NCBI GenBank assembly: GCA_020633975.1
Contig: JACKCR010000002.1
Span: 682,001-746,000 of the forward strand
Reading direction: 5' to 3'
Length of the DNA stretch: 64,000 bases
From: Candidatus Eiseniibacteriota bacterium
GTDB taxonomy: Bacteria; Eisenbacteria; RBG-16-71-46; CAIMUX01
The position numbers and the translations under genes are program-made. Position 1 is the first letter of the stretch; every line of letters starts with the position of its first letter. The notes beneath the pieces are model-generated. The model made no database searches and was not told where the DNA came from. It worked only from the letters and a program-made list of their open reading frames with translations. This document shows positions 32,036 through 41,896 of the stretch, one piece after another.

Positions 32036-33160
32036 ATGCGACGGACTCGACCCGTTCGAGGTGCCGCGCCCCTAGTCTTCTTCCGGTTCCTTTCCATCCT
32101 GCTGCTCTGGCTCCCCCTGGCGTTTCTTTCCGTCGAAGCTTTCTACCGACTTCGTCTTCACTTCGTCGGAGCTCGCAACGAGCACGTTGTGGAGGGTAGA
32201 CAGCGCTTGCTCGGCTTCGCGGCCGCTCTCGACTCCACGCTCTGGGAACAGCCGTTCTACGCCTACCGTCCCTCCCAATCGATCGAGCGAACCGTCTTGG
32301 GCAGGGAGTTCGAGTTCCGTACGGATGAGTTCGGGTTCCGCAACGATCCGATCGAACACCCGAAGCCGGATAGCGTGTACCGGATCGTCTGCGTCGGAGG
32401 GTCGACGACGGTGTCCGGTTGGACGAACGAGTCGACCTATCCGGCCAGGCTCGAAGCCGCACTCCGGGACACCCTGGGGACCGGTCGGATCGAGGTCGTG
32501 AACTGCGGAATCTCTGGCTACACCGCGAAGGCGGAGCGACGACGCATCGACGACTACCTTTCCTACGATCCTGACCTCCTGCTGGAGTACAACGGCGTCA
32601 ACGACATCTGGGAGGCGCTCGAGCTGCGGGAGAGACGGCTTGGTCGGTGGAAGTCGATCCTGGCTCGTTCGCTCTTCCTGCGGACTCGTTTCTCCGAGTG
32701 GTTTCTACCCGACGAGGACCAGATGGAGCGTGCGATCGATCGTCAGACGATCCGTGCCTTGGGAAGTCTGGCGGACGTGGCGGAGAAGGAGGGCGTGGAC
32801 GTTGCGTTTGCGACGTTCGCGCGTCCGAGGATCGAGTCCGCAGGTCGCGCGGAGTGGGAGTTCCTCTGGTACGACTTGCACCACGGCTGGCCAGGTCAGC
32901 TCCTCGTTCCCGAGACTTACGTTCGGTGGATCGACATCTACAACCGCCGGCTGCGGGCTCTCTGCGCGCGTCGTGAGCTTCTCTGCATCGACGTCGCCGC
33001 TCGATTCCCGGGACGCGTGGAGGCATTCCGAGACATCTGCCACCTCAAAGACGAAGGGATCGAGGAGAAGGTGGACGCCCTCCTCACCCCGGAGTTTCTG
33101 GAGTTCGTCGAAGCCGAACTCGAGGAAGGGGACCCGGCGGCCGAAGCGGAGAACGATTAG
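32036..33160 (+). CDS. Membrane-anchored SGNH/GDSL-like hydrolase
   Basis: A 374-residue protein with one N-terminal membrane helix (about 14-36) and a SGNH-type domain outside: block I reads VGGSTTVSG near residue 121 (catalytic Ser), block II NCGISGYTA, block III EYNGVND, and block V DICHLKDEG with the Asp/His pair near residue 336. Enzymes of this fold deacetylate or deacylate carbohydrates and lipids; the substrate is not evident. It starts only nine bases after the tRNA and ends before an AT-rich promoter region for sdhC, so it is an orphan between two well-known units. Confidence 0.72.
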   Translation: MRRTRPVRGAAPLVFFRFLSILLLWLPLAFLSVEAFYRLRLHFVGARNEHVVEGRQRLLGFAAALDSTLWEQPFYAYRPSQSIERTVLGREFEFRTDEFGFRNDPIEHPKPDSVYRIVCVGGSTTVSGWTNESTYPARLEAALRDTLGTGRIEVVNCGISGYTAKAERRRIDDYLSYDPDLLLEYNGVNDIWEALELRERRLGRWKSILARSLFLRTRFSEWFLPDEDQMERAIDRQTIRALGSLADVAEKEGVDVAFATFARPRIESAGRAEWEFLWYDLHHGWPGQLLVPETYVRWIDIYNRRLRALCARRELLCIDVAARFPGRVEAFRDICHLKDEGIEEKVDALLTPEFLEFVEAELEEGDPAAEAEND

Positions 33161-33203
33161 CAGGGCTAATGGGTGGCGGATAGGGATTTCATCGGCCTGC
33201 CTC

Positions 33204-33233
33204 TTGAGACAATCGTACAACTAACCGTATTCT
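33204..33233 (+). promoter_or_regulatory. Sigma-70-type promoter for the sdhCAB operon
   Basis: TTGAGA (33204-33209, five of six), an 18-base spacer and TATTCT (33228-33233) in an unusually AT-rich patch (33184-33260) of this GC-rich window. It lies about 80 bases before the sdhC start. Confidence 0.55.
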
Positions 33234-33311
33234 ATCACCTTAGCTTATTGAGTGTTGGCACGGCAAACCGAGTCGGGGCCATGGCCTCTAGGCTTGGGGT
33301 GAGGAGAGCCG

Positions 33312-33989
33312 ATGAGTTGGGTGAGTACCTTCTACGGTTCGTCGATCGGGAAGAAGACCATCGTCGCCGTGACAGGGGCGATCATGGTGCTGTTCCTGAT
33401 CGGTCACATGCTCGGCAACCTCCAGGTCTTCGCAGGGCCGGGGACGGCAACCGAGCCGGCGAAGCTCGACGAGTACGCTGAACTCCTCCGCTTCGAGATC
33501 GGCATCCTCTGGGCGATACGAGTCGCTCTCATCACCACCGTCGTGTTGCACATCATCACGGTAGTGAAACTCCGGGCGGAGAACTCCGCAGCCCGGGGCC
33601 AGAACTATGCGGTGCGGCACTATCAGCGTGCGAATGCGTTCTCGCGTTCGATGTTCTGGGGTGGTCTCGCGCTCTTCGCGTACATCGTCTACCACATCCT
33701 GCATCTCACCGCTGGTGTCGCGCATGCGAACTTGTTCGAGCACGGTCACGTCTATGCGAACGTGATCCGGAGCTTCCAGCAACCGCTCATCGCGGGCGTC
33801 TACGTCGTGGCCACGGTGTGTCTCTACTTCCACCTCTTTCACGGTGTCGTCAGCCTCTTCCAGACCCTGGGAGTGAGCCATCCGCGACACCTGCAAGCGG
33901 TGGAGAAGTTCGGCCACGCGCTCGCGGCCATCATCGTGATCGGGTTCGCCTCGGTTCCGATCGGTGTCCTACTCGGCGTGGTGAAGTGA
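33312..33989 (+). CDS. sdhC: Succinate dehydrogenase cytochrome b558 subunit
   Basis: Membrane anchor of complex II. The 225-residue protein has five hydrophobic helices with conserved histidines for two haems: [39 protein letters not shown] and KFGHALAAI. The single fused subunit (no separate SdhD) is the b558 type used by Bacteroidetes, Deltaproteobacteria and Bacillus. It starts the sdhCAB order, 25 bases before sdhA. The protein could also serve a fumarate reductase; sequence alone cannot separate the two directions. Confidence 0.92.
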   Translation: MSWVSTFYGSSIGKKTIVAVTGAIMVLFLIGHMLGNLQVFAGPGTATEPAKLDEYAELLRFEIGILWAIRVALITTVVLHIITVVKLRAENSAARGQNYAVRHYQRANAFSRSMFWGGLALFAYIVYHILHLTAGVAHANLFEHGHVYANVIRSFQQPLIAGVYVVATVCLYFHLFHGVVSLFQTLGVSHPRHLQAVEKFGHALAAIIVIGFASVPIGVLLGVVK

Positions 33990-34014
33990 GCAACGGTCCG
34001 TCAGGAGGGAAGAA

Positions 34015-35928
34015 ATGAAGCTAGATGCGAAGATCCCGTCCGGGCCGATCGCGGAGAAGTGGGACACACACCGCTTCCAGATGAAGCTCGTCAACCCGGC
34101 GAACAAGAGAAAGCACACGGTCATCGTGGTCGGGACCGGTCTCGCAGGAGCCTCCGCCTCTGCGTCGATGGCGGAGCTCGGCTACCACGTGCTCTCGTTC
34201 TGCTACCAGGATTCTCCTCGTCGCGCGCACTCGATCGCGGCGCAGGGAGGAATCAACGCGGCGAAGAACTACCAGAACGACGGAGACAGCATCTACCGTC
34301 TGTTCTACGACACGGTCAAAGGTGGTGACTACCGAGCCCGGGAGGCGAACGTCTATCGACTCGCCCAGGTGAGCGTCAACATCATCGACCAGTGTGTCGC
34401 GCAGGGCGTTCCGTTCGCGCGCGACTACGGCGGACTTCTCGCCAACCGTTCCTTCGGTGGAACGCAGGTGTCGCGCACGTTCTACGCGCGTGGCCAGACG
34501 GGGCAGCAGCTCCTCCTCGGCGCGTACCAGGCGCTGGCCCGGCAGATCGATGCGGGCGGAGTGAAGCACTACTCCCGGATGGAAATGCTCGACCTCATCG
34601 TCATCGATGGATATGCGCGCGGGATCGTGACGCGGAACATGGTGACGGGGGAGATCCGCTCCTGGGTGGCCGATGCGGTCATCCTCGCGACGGGCGGCTA
34701 CAGCAACGTCTACTACCTGTCGACGAACGCGATGGGGTGCAACGTCACCGCAGCCTGGCGCGCGCATCGTCGCGGCGCTGGGTTCGCGAACCCCTGCTTC
34801 ACGCAGATCCACCCGACCTGCATTCCGGTTGCGGGAGAGGAGCAGTCGAAGCTCACGCTGATGAGCGAGTCCCTCCGCAACGACGGCCGGATCTGGGTGC
34901 CGAAGAAGAAGGACGATACACGGCCGGCGTCGCAGATTCCGGAGTCGGATCGCGACTACTACCTCGAGCGTCGCTACCCGGCGTTCGGCAACCTCGTCCC
35001 GCGTGACGTCGCGTCGCGCGCGGCCAAGGAGCGGTGCGACGCTGGGTACGGGGTGGGCGCGACGAAGTATGGAGTCTACTTGGACTTCGCCGATGCGATC
35101 AACCGGCTCGGGCGGCCGGCGATCGAAGATCGCTACGGCAACCTCTTCGAGATGTACGAGAAGATCACGGCGGAGAATCCGTACGAGACTCCGATGCGGA
35201 TCTATCCGGCGCCGCACTACACGATGGGTGGTCTCTGGGTCGACTACAACCTCATGACCACGATCCCCGGCCTCCACGCGATCGGCGAAGCGAACTTCTC
35301 CGACCACGGTGCGAACCGGCTCGGCGCGTCCGCGCTCATGCAGGGGCTGGCCGACGGCTACTTCATCTTGCCCTACACCATCGGCAACTTCCTCGCGACG
35401 ACGAAGCTCGCCCCGGTTTCCGAGGACCATCCGGAGTGCAAGAAGATCGAGGCGGAAGCGAAAGAGAGGATACAAAAGCTGCTCTCCGCGAAGGGGAAGC
35501 GCACGGTCGACGACTTCCATCGTCAGCTCGGACGGCTGATCTGGAACGAGGTCGGCATGAGCCGAAAGAGAGAAGGCCTGGAGAAGACGATCCGCGAGAT
35601 CCCTGCGATGCGCGAGGAGTTCTGGGCCAACGTCACCGTGCCGGGAAGCGGCGATCATCTCAACCAGTCGCTCGAAAAGGCCGGCCGCGTGGCCGACTTC
35701 TTCGAGTTCGCCGAGGTGATGGCTCGGGATGCGCTCCAGAGAGAAGAGTCCTGCGGAGGACACTTCCGCGAAGAGCACCAGACCGAGGAAGGTGAGGCCA
35801 AACGCGACGACGAGAACATGAGCTACGCCGCGGTTTGGGAGTTCCAGGGTGTGGGCAACGAGCCGACTCTGCACAAGGAACCGCTCGAGTTCGAATACTG
35901 CAAGCCGACGCAGAGGAGCTACAAATGA
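34015..35928 (+). CDS. sdhA: Succinate dehydrogenase/fumarate reductase flavoprotein subunit
   Basis: Catalytic subunit carrying covalent FAD and the dicarboxylate site. Of 637 residues, [19 protein letters not shown] near residue 40 binds the dinucleotide, [13 protein letters not shown] holds the histidine that carries FAD, IHPTCIP and the loop [17 protein letters not shown] are in the substrate and FAD sites. The C-terminal [13 protein letters not shown] is the family ending found in the Bacteroidetes-type enzyme. The stop overlaps sdhB (ATGA). Confidence 0.96.
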   Translation: MKLDAKIPSGPIAEKWDTHRFQMKLVNPANKRKHTVIVVGTGLAGASASASMAELGYHVLSFCYQDSPRRAHSIAAQGGINAAKNYQNDGDSIYRLFYDTVKGGDYRAREANVYRLAQVSVNIIDQCVAQGVPFARDYGGLLANRSFGGTQVSRTFYARGQTGQQLLLGAYQALARQIDAGGVKHYSRMEMLDLIVIDGYARGIVTRNMVTGEIRSWVADAVILATGGYSNVYYLSTNAMGCNVTAAWRAHRRGAGFANPCFTQIHPTCIPVAGEEQSKLTLMSESLRNDGRIWVPKKKDDTRPASQIPESDRDYYLERRYPAFGNLVPRDVASRAAKERCDAGYGVGATKYGVYLDFADAINRLGRPAIEDRYGNLFEMYEKITAENPYETPMRIYPAPHYTMGGLWVDYNLMTTIPGLHAIGEANFSDHGANRLGASALMQGLADGYFILPYTIGNFLATTKLAPVSEDHPECKKIEAEAKERIQKLLSAKGKRTVDDFHRQLGRLIWNEVGMSRKREGLEKTIREIPAMREEFWANVTVPGSGDHLNQSLEKAGRVADFFEFAEVMARDALQREESCGGHFREEHQTEEGEAKRDDENMSYAAVWEFQGVGNEPTLHKEPLEFEYCKPTQRSYK

Positions 35929-36695
35929 ACCTCACGCTCAGGGTTTGGCGGCAGAAGGGGCCCCAGGACAAGGGCGGTTTCGTCGACTATCCGGCGAAGG
36001 ACGTCAGTCCGGACAGCTCCTTCCTCGAGATGCTCGACCGAGTAAACGAAGAGCTGGAGAGCAGGGGCGAAGAGCCGATCGCCTTCGATCACGACTGTCG
36101 CGAGGGAATCTGCGGCATGTGCTCGATGATGATCAACGGCTACCCGCACGGCCTCGAGAAGGGGACGACGGCGTGCCAGCTCCACATGCGCCACTTCAGT
36201 GACGGGCAGACGATCACGATCGAACCGTGGCGGGTGAAGCCGTTCCCGATCGTGCGTGATCTCATCACGGACCGGACCGCGTTCGACCGGATCATCCAGG
36301 CGGGTGGCTACGTGAGCGTGAACACCGGGTCCGCGCCGGAAGCGAACATGATCCCGATCTCCAAGGAGATCGCGGATGCCGCGTTCGACGTCGCGGCCTG
36401 TATCGGCTGTGGCGCCTGTGCCGCCTCCTGCCCGAACGGAAGCGCCATGCTCTTCGTCTCGGCCAAGGTGACGCATCTCAACGGGCTGCCTCAGGGCGAG
36501 CCGGAGCTTCTCGAGCGGACGCGTCGAATGGTGGAGCAGATGGACGCGGAAGGGTTCGGAAACTGCTCGAACCACCGGGAGTGCGAGGTCGCCTGTCCGA
36601 AGGAGATCCAGATGCGGAACATCTCCAAGATGAACCGCGACTTCATCCGTTCGAGCGTCCTCTCGCGCGTGTTCGGGACGAACGGCAAGTCCTGA
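35925..36695 (+). CDS. sdhB: Succinate dehydrogenase iron-sulfur subunit
   Basis: Electron-transfer subunit of complex II, 256 residues. The 2Fe-2S ferredoxin motif is [19 protein letters not shown] with a later Cys in TTACQLH. The 4Fe-4S and 3Fe-4S cysteines are in [16 protein letters not shown] and [15 protein letters not shown], so all three clusters look intact. The non-classical spacing in the second half matches the b558-type enzymes, in keeping with SdhC. Confidence 0.96.
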   Translation: MNLTLRVWRQKGPQDKGGFVDYPAKDVSPDSSFLEMLDRVNEELESRGEEPIAFDHDCREGICGMCSMMINGYPHGLEKGTTACQLHMRHFSDGQTITIEPWRVKPFPIVRDLITDRTAFDRIIQAGGYVSVNTGSAPEANMIPISKEIADAAFDVAACIGCGACAASCPNGSAMLFVSAKVTHLNGLPQGEPELLERTRRMVEQMDAEGFGNCSNHRECEVACPKEIQMRNISKMNRDFIRSSVLSRVFGTNGKS

Positions 36696-36722
36696 CCGGA
36701 GTGTCGTGGTGGTGGGGGGTGA

Positions 36723-36748
36723 CGCGGGGAGGGAGTCTCCTCCCCGCG
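36723..36748 (+). terminator. Hairpin terminator after sdhB
   Basis: CGCGGGGAGG (36723-36732) pairs perfectly with CCTCCCCGCG (36739-36748) around GAGTCT. No T tract follows, so termination may need a factor. It separates the sdh operon from the sensor kinase. Confidence 0.6.
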
Positions 36749-36761
36749 CCGTGGGCTTCCC

Positions 36762-36777
36762 TGGTACATTCCACTCG
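36762..36777 (+). promoter_or_regulatory. Extended -10 six bases from the kinase start, possibly leaderless
   Basis: TGG followed by TACATT (36765-36770), then six bases and the GTG start at 36777. A transcript from this -10 would begin at or next to the start codon, leaving no room for a ribosome site. No good -35 was seen. Confidence 0.4.
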
Positions 36778-38294
36778 TGAACGAGCCGACTAGGCAAACC
36801 CCCGAGACCTCGGCCGATACGGCGGGCGGCGTCCCCTGGATCCACGGGATTCGCACCCGCCTCTTCGTTGCGTTCGCGCTACTCGCCTCCGCTCTCACTC
36901 TACTCCTGTCCTTCTGGATCGAACGAGAAGCTCGCGGCGAACTCGAGGCCGAGCTGACGGCGAAGCTGCACGCGGTGGGAGGGAGCGCGATCGCAGCTCT
37001 TCGTCCCAGCATCGTTCCAGGTCTTCTCTCCTTCACGCCGGCCCAGGCCGGGCTCCGCACCTATCAAGATGCCCGGCGCGAGCTCCGTGACCTGGCCTCT
37101 CGCACCGAGGTGAAACGGATCTTTCTCGCGGACCTGGAAGGGCGTTCCTTCGTCGACACAGACGACCGCGTCGCGATCGCCGACCCCCTCCCGGAACTCC
37201 GCGCTCACCGGCCGGAGATGCGGGCGCTTCTCGAGGGAAAGCCGAGTGCCGCCCCTCTCTTCACCGACGTGGACGGAGAGATCCGGAAGAGCGGCTACCT
37301 GCCCGTGATCGTGGGGGACGATGTCATCGGCCTCATCGGTGTCGAAGCGGACGCGACGTTTCTCGGTCGCGTGCGAAGTCTCCGGAACCGGATCCTCGCC
37401 GTCGGGCTCGTTGGATTCGCGCTCGCGCTCCTCTTCGCGTTCTTTCTCTCGCGCACGCTCACCCGGCCGGTGGATCGCCTCGTCGAATGGACCCGATTTC
37501 CGGCTGCGGGGGATCTCTCCCGGCCCGTTCCAGCCGCGGGTCAGGACGAACTCGGCGAGCTCGCCCGCACGCTCGAGAAGATGCGCTCGCACCTCGAGAC
37601 GCAAGACCGTGAGCTGCGCGCCATGATCTCCGGGGTCGCGCACGAGATACGGAATCCGCTCGGGGGGATGCGGCTCTACACCGAGATGTTGGCGAAGGAC
37701 TCGTCTCTCTCGGACAAGCATCGGGATCGGGTCGGAAAGGTGCTCGGGGAACTACAGCAGCTCTCCAACATCGTCGACGAGTTCCTCACCTATGCCCGTC
37801 CGGCGAGCCCCGTGCCGGAGCCGATCGCAGTGCACACGCTCATGGAGGAACTCGGGCAGTGGATCGCGGCGGAGGCGGAGGCGCGGTCGGTCACGTTCGA
37901 GACGGACGGGCCGCAAGCCACGGTGGAAGCGGATCCGACGCACTTCCGTCAGATCCTGCACAACCTGGTCGGGAACGCCCTCCAGGCGGTGGAACCGGGT
38001 GGGCGCGTTCGGGTGGCCTGGCGATCGACTGCAACGCAGGCAGGTCGAGACTCTCGGAGCAACCAAGGGCGCATGCTCGAGTTCTTCGTGGACGACGATG
38101 GCCCCGGAATCGACGCCGCGGTTCGCGATCGGATCTTCGAACCGTTCTTCACGACGAAGATCCACGGCGCCGGCCTCGGCCTCCCGATCTGTCGTAGGCT
38201 GACACTACTCAACGGGGGACGGATCGAGGTGACCGACGCACCGACAGGCGGAGCGAGGTTCCAACTGACCCTACCCGAAGGGAGGCAGGTGTGA
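36777..38294 (+). CDS. Membrane sensor histidine kinase
   Basis: A 505-residue sensor: TM1 about 29-46, an extracytoplasmic sensing domain to about 200, TM2 about 207-228, a HAMP linker (LSRTLTRPVDRLVEW ... DELGELARTLEKM), the dimerisation/phospho-acceptor helix with His289 in SGVAHEIRNPLGG, the N box LHNLVGNALQAV and the ATP lid motifs FVDDDGPGID and GAGLGLPICRRL. It phosphorylates the sigma-54 regulator encoded immediately after it (GTGA overlap). The signal is unknown. Confidence 0.92.
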   Translation: MNEPTRQTPETSADTAGGVPWIHGIRTRLFVAFALLASALTLLLSFWIEREARGELEAELTAKLHAVGGSAIAALRPSIVPGLLSFTPAQAGLRTYQDARRELRDLASRTEVKRIFLADLEGRSFVDTDDRVAIADPLPELRAHRPEMRALLEGKPSAAPLFTDVDGEIRKSGYLPVIVGDDVIGLIGVEADATFLGRVRSLRNRILAVGLVGFALALLFAFFLSRTLTRPVDRLVEWTRFPAAGDLSRPVPAAGQDELGELARTLEKMRSHLETQDRELRAMISGVAHEIRNPLGGMRLYTEMLAKDSSLSDKHRDRVGKVLGELQQLSNIVDEFLTYARPASPVPEPIAVHTLMEELGQWIAAEAEARSVTFETDGPQATVEADPTHFRQILHNLVGNALQAVEPGGRVRVAWRSTATQAGRDSRSNQGRMLEFFVDDDGPGIDAAVRDRIFEPFFTTKIHGAGLGLPICRRLTLLNGGRIEVTDAPTGGARFQLTLPEGRQV

Positions 38295-39715
38295 GGGACG
38301 TCCTCGTGATCGAGGACCAGGCGACGCTGCGCGAGGCGATCGTCGAGGCGATCAGCGAGACCGGGCTGGACGCATGGGGCGTCGGTACGGCAAAGGATGG
38401 GCTGGCCGCGTTCGAGGCGGATCCTGCGCCGCTCGTCCTGACCGATCTCCGCTTGGAAGAGCCGGAGTCGGGCCTCACCCTGGTGCGGGAGATCCGAGGC
38501 CGCTCGCCTCAGACCGAAGTGCTGCTCATGACCGCGTTCGGAACCGTCGAGGTTGCGGTGGACGCGATGAAGGCGGGCGCGTTCGACTTCCTCCAGAAGC
38601 CGTTCTCGCTCGACCACCTGCTCGAGAAGGTCCGGAAGGTCTGGGCGATCATCGAGGAGCGGAAGCAGGCGGAGCGCGAGCGCGATGCACACCAGCTTCT
38701 CCGCGACGAAGTAGAGGATCGTTGGGCCGGCGAAATCGTCGGGCAGAGCGCTCCGATGCTCGAACTGTTCCGGAAGATCGACAAGGTTGCTGCGGCGCAG
38801 AGCTCCGTCCTCGTGCTGGGGGAGAGCGGCTCCGGCAAGGAGCTCGTGGCTCGCGCGATCCACGCACGTAGCCCACGGAAGGACCGGCCGTTCGTGCGTG
38901 TGAACTGCGGTGCGCTCGCGGAGGGTGTGCTCGAGAGCGAGCTGTTCGGGCATGAGAAGGGCGCTTTCACCGGAGCCGTGAAGCAGCGCCGCGGACGGTT
39001 CGAGCTCGCGGAGGGAGGAACGATTCTCCTCGACGAGATCGGCGAGGTGCCGCTGGCGACGCAGGTCCGGCTGCTCCGGGTCCTCCAGGAGAGGCAGCTG
39101 GAGCGAGTCGGTGGGGAAGAGACTCTCGACGTCGACGTGCGCGTGGTCGCGGCCACGAACCGGGATCTCAAAGCCGAGGTCGCAGCGGGTCGCTTCCGAG
39201 AGGACCTCTTCTACCGGCTCTACGTCATCCCGCTCGAGGTCCCTCCACTTCGCGAGCGGCCGGAGGACGTTCCGCTTCTGGCCGAACACTTCGTCCGCCG
39301 GATCTGCCGCGAGATGGGGCGTTCTCCAGTCACAATCGACCCCGAGGCATCGAACTTGCTGCGGGTGTATCGGTGGCCCGGGAACGTCCGGGAGCTGGAA
39401 AACGTGGTGGAGCGGGCGATCGTCCTCTGCGAGGGGGACGTCGTTCTACCCAGGGACCTGCCGTTCGTGGTTCCCGAGCGTGAGCCCGACGTCACGCTCG
39501 GCGGTGGGTTCCCACCCCTGCGGGAAGTAGTGGAACGCGTTGAGCGACAGATGATAGAGAGGGCCATGAAGTCGGCCCAAGGTGTCAAGACAGAGGCTGC
39601 CAGGCTGCTCGATCTGAAGCCGAGCGTCCTCTACTACAAGCTCGAGAAGTACGGTTGGAACGATTCGGACACACCCCCCGACGCCCAGGCGACGGAGACG
39701 ACAGACTCGCCCTAG
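38291..39715 (+). CDS. Sigma-54-dependent response regulator (NtrC family)
   Basis: A 474-residue transcription activator. The receiver domain has phospho-acceptor Asp52 in VLTDLRLEEP; the AAA+ domain has Walker A GESGSGKELVAR, the sigma-54 contact loop GAFTGA and Walker B GGTILLDEIGEV; and the C-terminal Fis-type helix-turn-helix is near KTEAARLLDLKPSVLYYKLEKYGW. All parts needed to activate RNA polymerase-sigma-54 are present. Targets are unknown; no convincing -24/-12 promoter was found nearby (see rejected items). Genes 39655-41824 follow without a gap and may be in the same transcript. Confidence 0.93.
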   Translation: MRDVLVIEDQATLREAIVEAISETGLDAWGVGTAKDGLAAFEADPAPLVLTDLRLEEPESGLTLVREIRGRSPQTEVLLMTAFGTVEVAVDAMKAGAFDFLQKPFSLDHLLEKVRKVWAIIEERKQAERERDAHQLLRDEVEDRWAGEIVGQSAPMLELFRKIDKVAAAQSSVLVLGESGSGKELVARAIHARSPRKDRPFVRVNCGALAEGVLESELFGHEKGAFTGAVKQRRGRFELAEGGTILLDEIGEVPLATQVRLLRVLQERQLERVGGEETLDVDVRVVAATNRDLKAEVAAGRFREDLFYRLYVIPLEVPPLRERPEDVPLLAEHFVRRICREMGRSPVTIDPEASNLLRVYRWPGNVRELENVVERAIVLCEGDVVLPRDLPFVVPEREPDVTLGGGFPPLREVVERVERQMIERAMKSAQGVKTEAARLLDLKPSVLYYKLEKYGWNDSDTPPDAQATETTDSP

Positions 39716-40707
39716 AGGGAGTCCGACCCCTCGGATTTTCGAAGGGTGCGGCGTCTTGTCTCGGTTTCCTGAGGCTCCTCGGATGCATCCTCCTCGGGAT
39801 CGCCGGTGGGGCACAGTCGTCCGTCGCCCAAACCTTGCTCTCGGATCCGGACTCTCGGGCCACCACCGAGTTTCCCGCCGTCGTCACCGATGCCCTCGAG
39901 TGCCTGGAACTCCAGGAGGAGTTGCAGCGGGAGCGTGACGCGATCCTGGCTCAGGCCGACAGCCTGGGCTTCGCCGCCGAACTCGCCGGTCCCACGGAGC
40001 GCGAGCCGTTCCTTCGCGAGATCGAGGTGGTGAAGAACCGGTATGCGGATGTCGGCCTCGACCTGCTCCTGAGGCAGGAGGTCTGCCGCGGACTAGCGGC
40101 CGAAGCGGTGGGAGAGGCGGGCTCTGCCATCGCCGCGATCCAGAAAGACGGGAAGCGGAACGGCCGGGAACGCGCGGCCGAGCTTTCGCGCTTGCTGTCG
40201 GCCCGTGAGCGGCTGGAGGGCGCGCTCGCTGCCTCCACCGTCTACGACTACCCGGTGCTTCCCACACAGGACGACGAGACGGTGGAGACGATCGAACTCA
40301 AACTCCAGTACTACGAAGAAGTGGTCGGCCTCCTCCAGGCATTGGAGAATCGGATAGAGGTTCGTCTCGACTCCGTGCGCGAAAGCGCCGAAGCTCTACG
40401 CGATGCGTGGCAGTTCCTCGACGATCTCTCCTTCGCCGACATCGGCGATCCGAACCTCGGCGGACAGGCTCTCGGCGCGGACCCGGGAGGTTCCCCTCCC
40501 TCGTCCCGGCCGGAGGGTGGTGTGTCTCTTGGCCACTCTCTCTCCGACATCGACTTCGCGCTCTCTGGATCGCCGGTCGGGCCCGAACAGGCCGTGTCCT
40601 GGCTCCGCATCCTGGAGGAACGGCGGGACGCCGTACAGGAGGTGCTCTCGGTCATGGAAGACCAAATGGAACTTCACCAGGCTCGACTCGCAACCGAGCG
40701 CCCCTAG
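39655..40707 (+). CDS. Exported coiled-coil protein of unknown function
   Basis: About 350 residues, start uncertain: the only standard start is TTG 39655, which lies inside the regulator gene; the leading codons before the hydrophobic signal (about 35-60, ending SSVAQT) may not all be translated. The mature part is largely alpha-helical with many Glu/Leu/Arg heptads (LECLELQEELQRERDAIL; ETIELKLQYYEEVVGLLQAL; EERRDAVQEVLSVMEDQMEL) and a Pro/Gly/Ser-rich spacer near 290. No family was recognised. The next gene begins one base after its stop, so coil and barrel are probably partners. Confidence 0.65.
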   Translation: MERFGHTPRRPGDGDDRLALEGVRPLGFSKGAASCLGFLRLLGCILLGIAGGAQSSVAQTLLSDPDSRATTEFPAVVTDALECLELQEELQRERDAILAQADSLGFAAELAGPTEREPFLREIEVVKNRYADVGLDLLLRQEVCRGLAAEAVGEAGSAIAAIQKDGKRNGRERAAELSRLLSARERLEGALAASTVYDYPVLPTQDDETVETIELKLQYYEEVVGLLQALENRIEVRLDSVRESAEALRDAWQFLDDLSFADIGDPNLGGQALGADPGGSPPSSRPEGGVSLGHSLSDIDFALSGSPVGPEQAVSWLRILEERRDAVQEVLSVMEDQMELHQARLATERP

Positions 40708-40708
40708 T

Positions 40709-41824
40709 TTGCGGCCTGCGATTCGCCGAGCCTTGGTCCTCGCCTCGCTCGTCGTCCTGCTGTGCGCTGCTTTGTCCGGACCGGGGCATGCTGCAGGTTG
40801 GGACATCGGGGCGCGTCTCCAGTCGGCCGGCGGGTGGGACTCGAATCCCAACGAGGCAACCGCTGAACACGATGGGGGAGGCTTCTTCCGCGCCCAAGGC
40901 GAGCTGGGTTTCGCCCGTCCGTTCGCGACGCCGTTCGCAAGGAGGGCGGAGCTTTCGATCCGAGGATTCGACGAGCGCTACATGGAGCTGCCGGTCGAAC
41001 ATCGTGCGCAGCTCGAACTCCGTCTCCGCTTGGACCAGAGCATCGGACGCCGAGGCGGTGCGGGCAGGCTCGAGCTGTCCACGCGGCACCGGTCATACCC
41101 CGACACGACGCAGCGCAACTTCTCGCGTGACCGGATCCGATGGGATGGCCGGTTCCGGCTCGGCCCGAGGGGCACGCTCCGCCCTTCGCTCGTCTATGAC
41201 CAGCTGGATCTGAACGGGTCCGAGGCGGACGACCGGAAGAGCTTCGAGGTCGGCATGGCGTACGACTGGCGTCTCCGGCCGGAGTGGATCGTGTTCGGTG
41301 GGCTCGACCTCGGCGGGATCGCGTACAGCCGTCCGTCGATCCAGCGAATCCCCACCGATGGGCAACCGGTCGAATACGGATCGGACCAGAGTGACGCCGT
41401 CCGTCGGGTCCGGGTCGGTGTACGTCGTTTGGGGAAGACGGTGGCTCAGGTCGAGTACGGCTACCTTTCGCAGAGCTCGAACTCGCTCGGAGCGTCGTTC
41501 GGGAGCCACCAGCTCCAATGGATCATCTCCCGCTCCCTCGTCGGCCAGATTCGAGGGCAGTTCTTCGGGAGCATCGAAGCCCGGCGCTACCGCGACGACG
41601 AACTCGACGACATCGAGATCCTCCTGCCGGGGGAGGAGCTCGAAGCCCGAGACGACAACAACCTCGTCGCCCTCCAGGTGGCAAGGTCGGTGGGAGATCG
41701 CCTGGAGCTCCATGTCCGGCAGACGTGGTTCCGGAACGAGACGATCCGGATCGGGACCTACTACCGGAAGGCGGTCTGGTCCGCCGGGCTCACCTGGCAG
41801 TTCGGTCGCCTCTCAGGTTTCTGA
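40709..41824 (+). CDS. Outer-membrane beta-barrel protein, function unknown
   Basis: A 371-residue protein with a signal peptide (hydrophobic VLASLVVLLCAAL, cleavage near GHAAGW) and alternating beta strands throughout: DIGARLQSAGGWDSNP is an early turn seen in some surface barrels, and the end SAGLTWQFGRLSGF terminates in Phe. The DSNP turn resembles the start of some outer-membrane proteins of the surface lipoprotein/TPR-linked class, but no family was confirmed. TTG at 40709 lies one base after the preceding stop (TAG T TG), so re-initiation by the same ribosome is likely. An extended hairpin at 41840-41896 follows. Confidence 0.7.
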   Translation: MRPAIRRALVLASLVVLLCAALSGPGHAAGWDIGARLQSAGGWDSNPNEATAEHDGGGFFRAQGELGFARPFATPFARRAELSIRGFDERYMELPVEHRAQLELRLRLDQSIGRRGGAGRLELSTRHRSYPDTTQRNFSRDRIRWDGRFRLGPRGTLRPSLVYDQLDLNGSEADDRKSFEVGMAYDWRLRPEWIVFGGLDLGGIAYSRPSIQRIPTDGQPVEYGSDQSDAVRRVRVGVRRLGKTVAQVEYGYLSQSSNSLGASFGSHQLQWIISRSLVGQIRGQFFGSIEARRYRDDELDDIEILLPGEELEARDDNNLVALQVARSVGDRLELHVRQTWFRNETIRIGTYYRKAVWSAGLTWQFGRLSGF

Positions 41825-41839
41825 GGGACGGTCCCTGCT

Positions 41840-41896
41840 GGACTCAGATTCTCGATGACACCCTCCTTCGCGGCCACAGATCGAGAATTCCAGTCC
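41840..41896 (+). other. Extended imperfect hairpin after the barrel gene
   Basis: GGACT (41840-41844) and ATTCTCGAT (41848-41856) pair with ATCGAGAAT (41880-41888) and AGTCC (41892-41896), giving 9 plus 5 base pairs separated by a 3 x 3 internal loop, with a 23-base apical loop. It could be a transcription terminator without T tract or a 3' stability element. Confidence 0.5.

Noticed and set aside
33256-33275. TTGGCACG resembling a sigma-54 -24 box near sdhC
   Set aside because: There is no TTGC at the -12 distance; the TTGAGA/TATTCT promoter upstream is a better fit.
33173-33481. A 102-codon + strand frame overlapping the sdhC promoter and start
   Set aside because: It runs through the -35/-10 and into sdhC in another frame, has no ribosome site and no recognisable domain.
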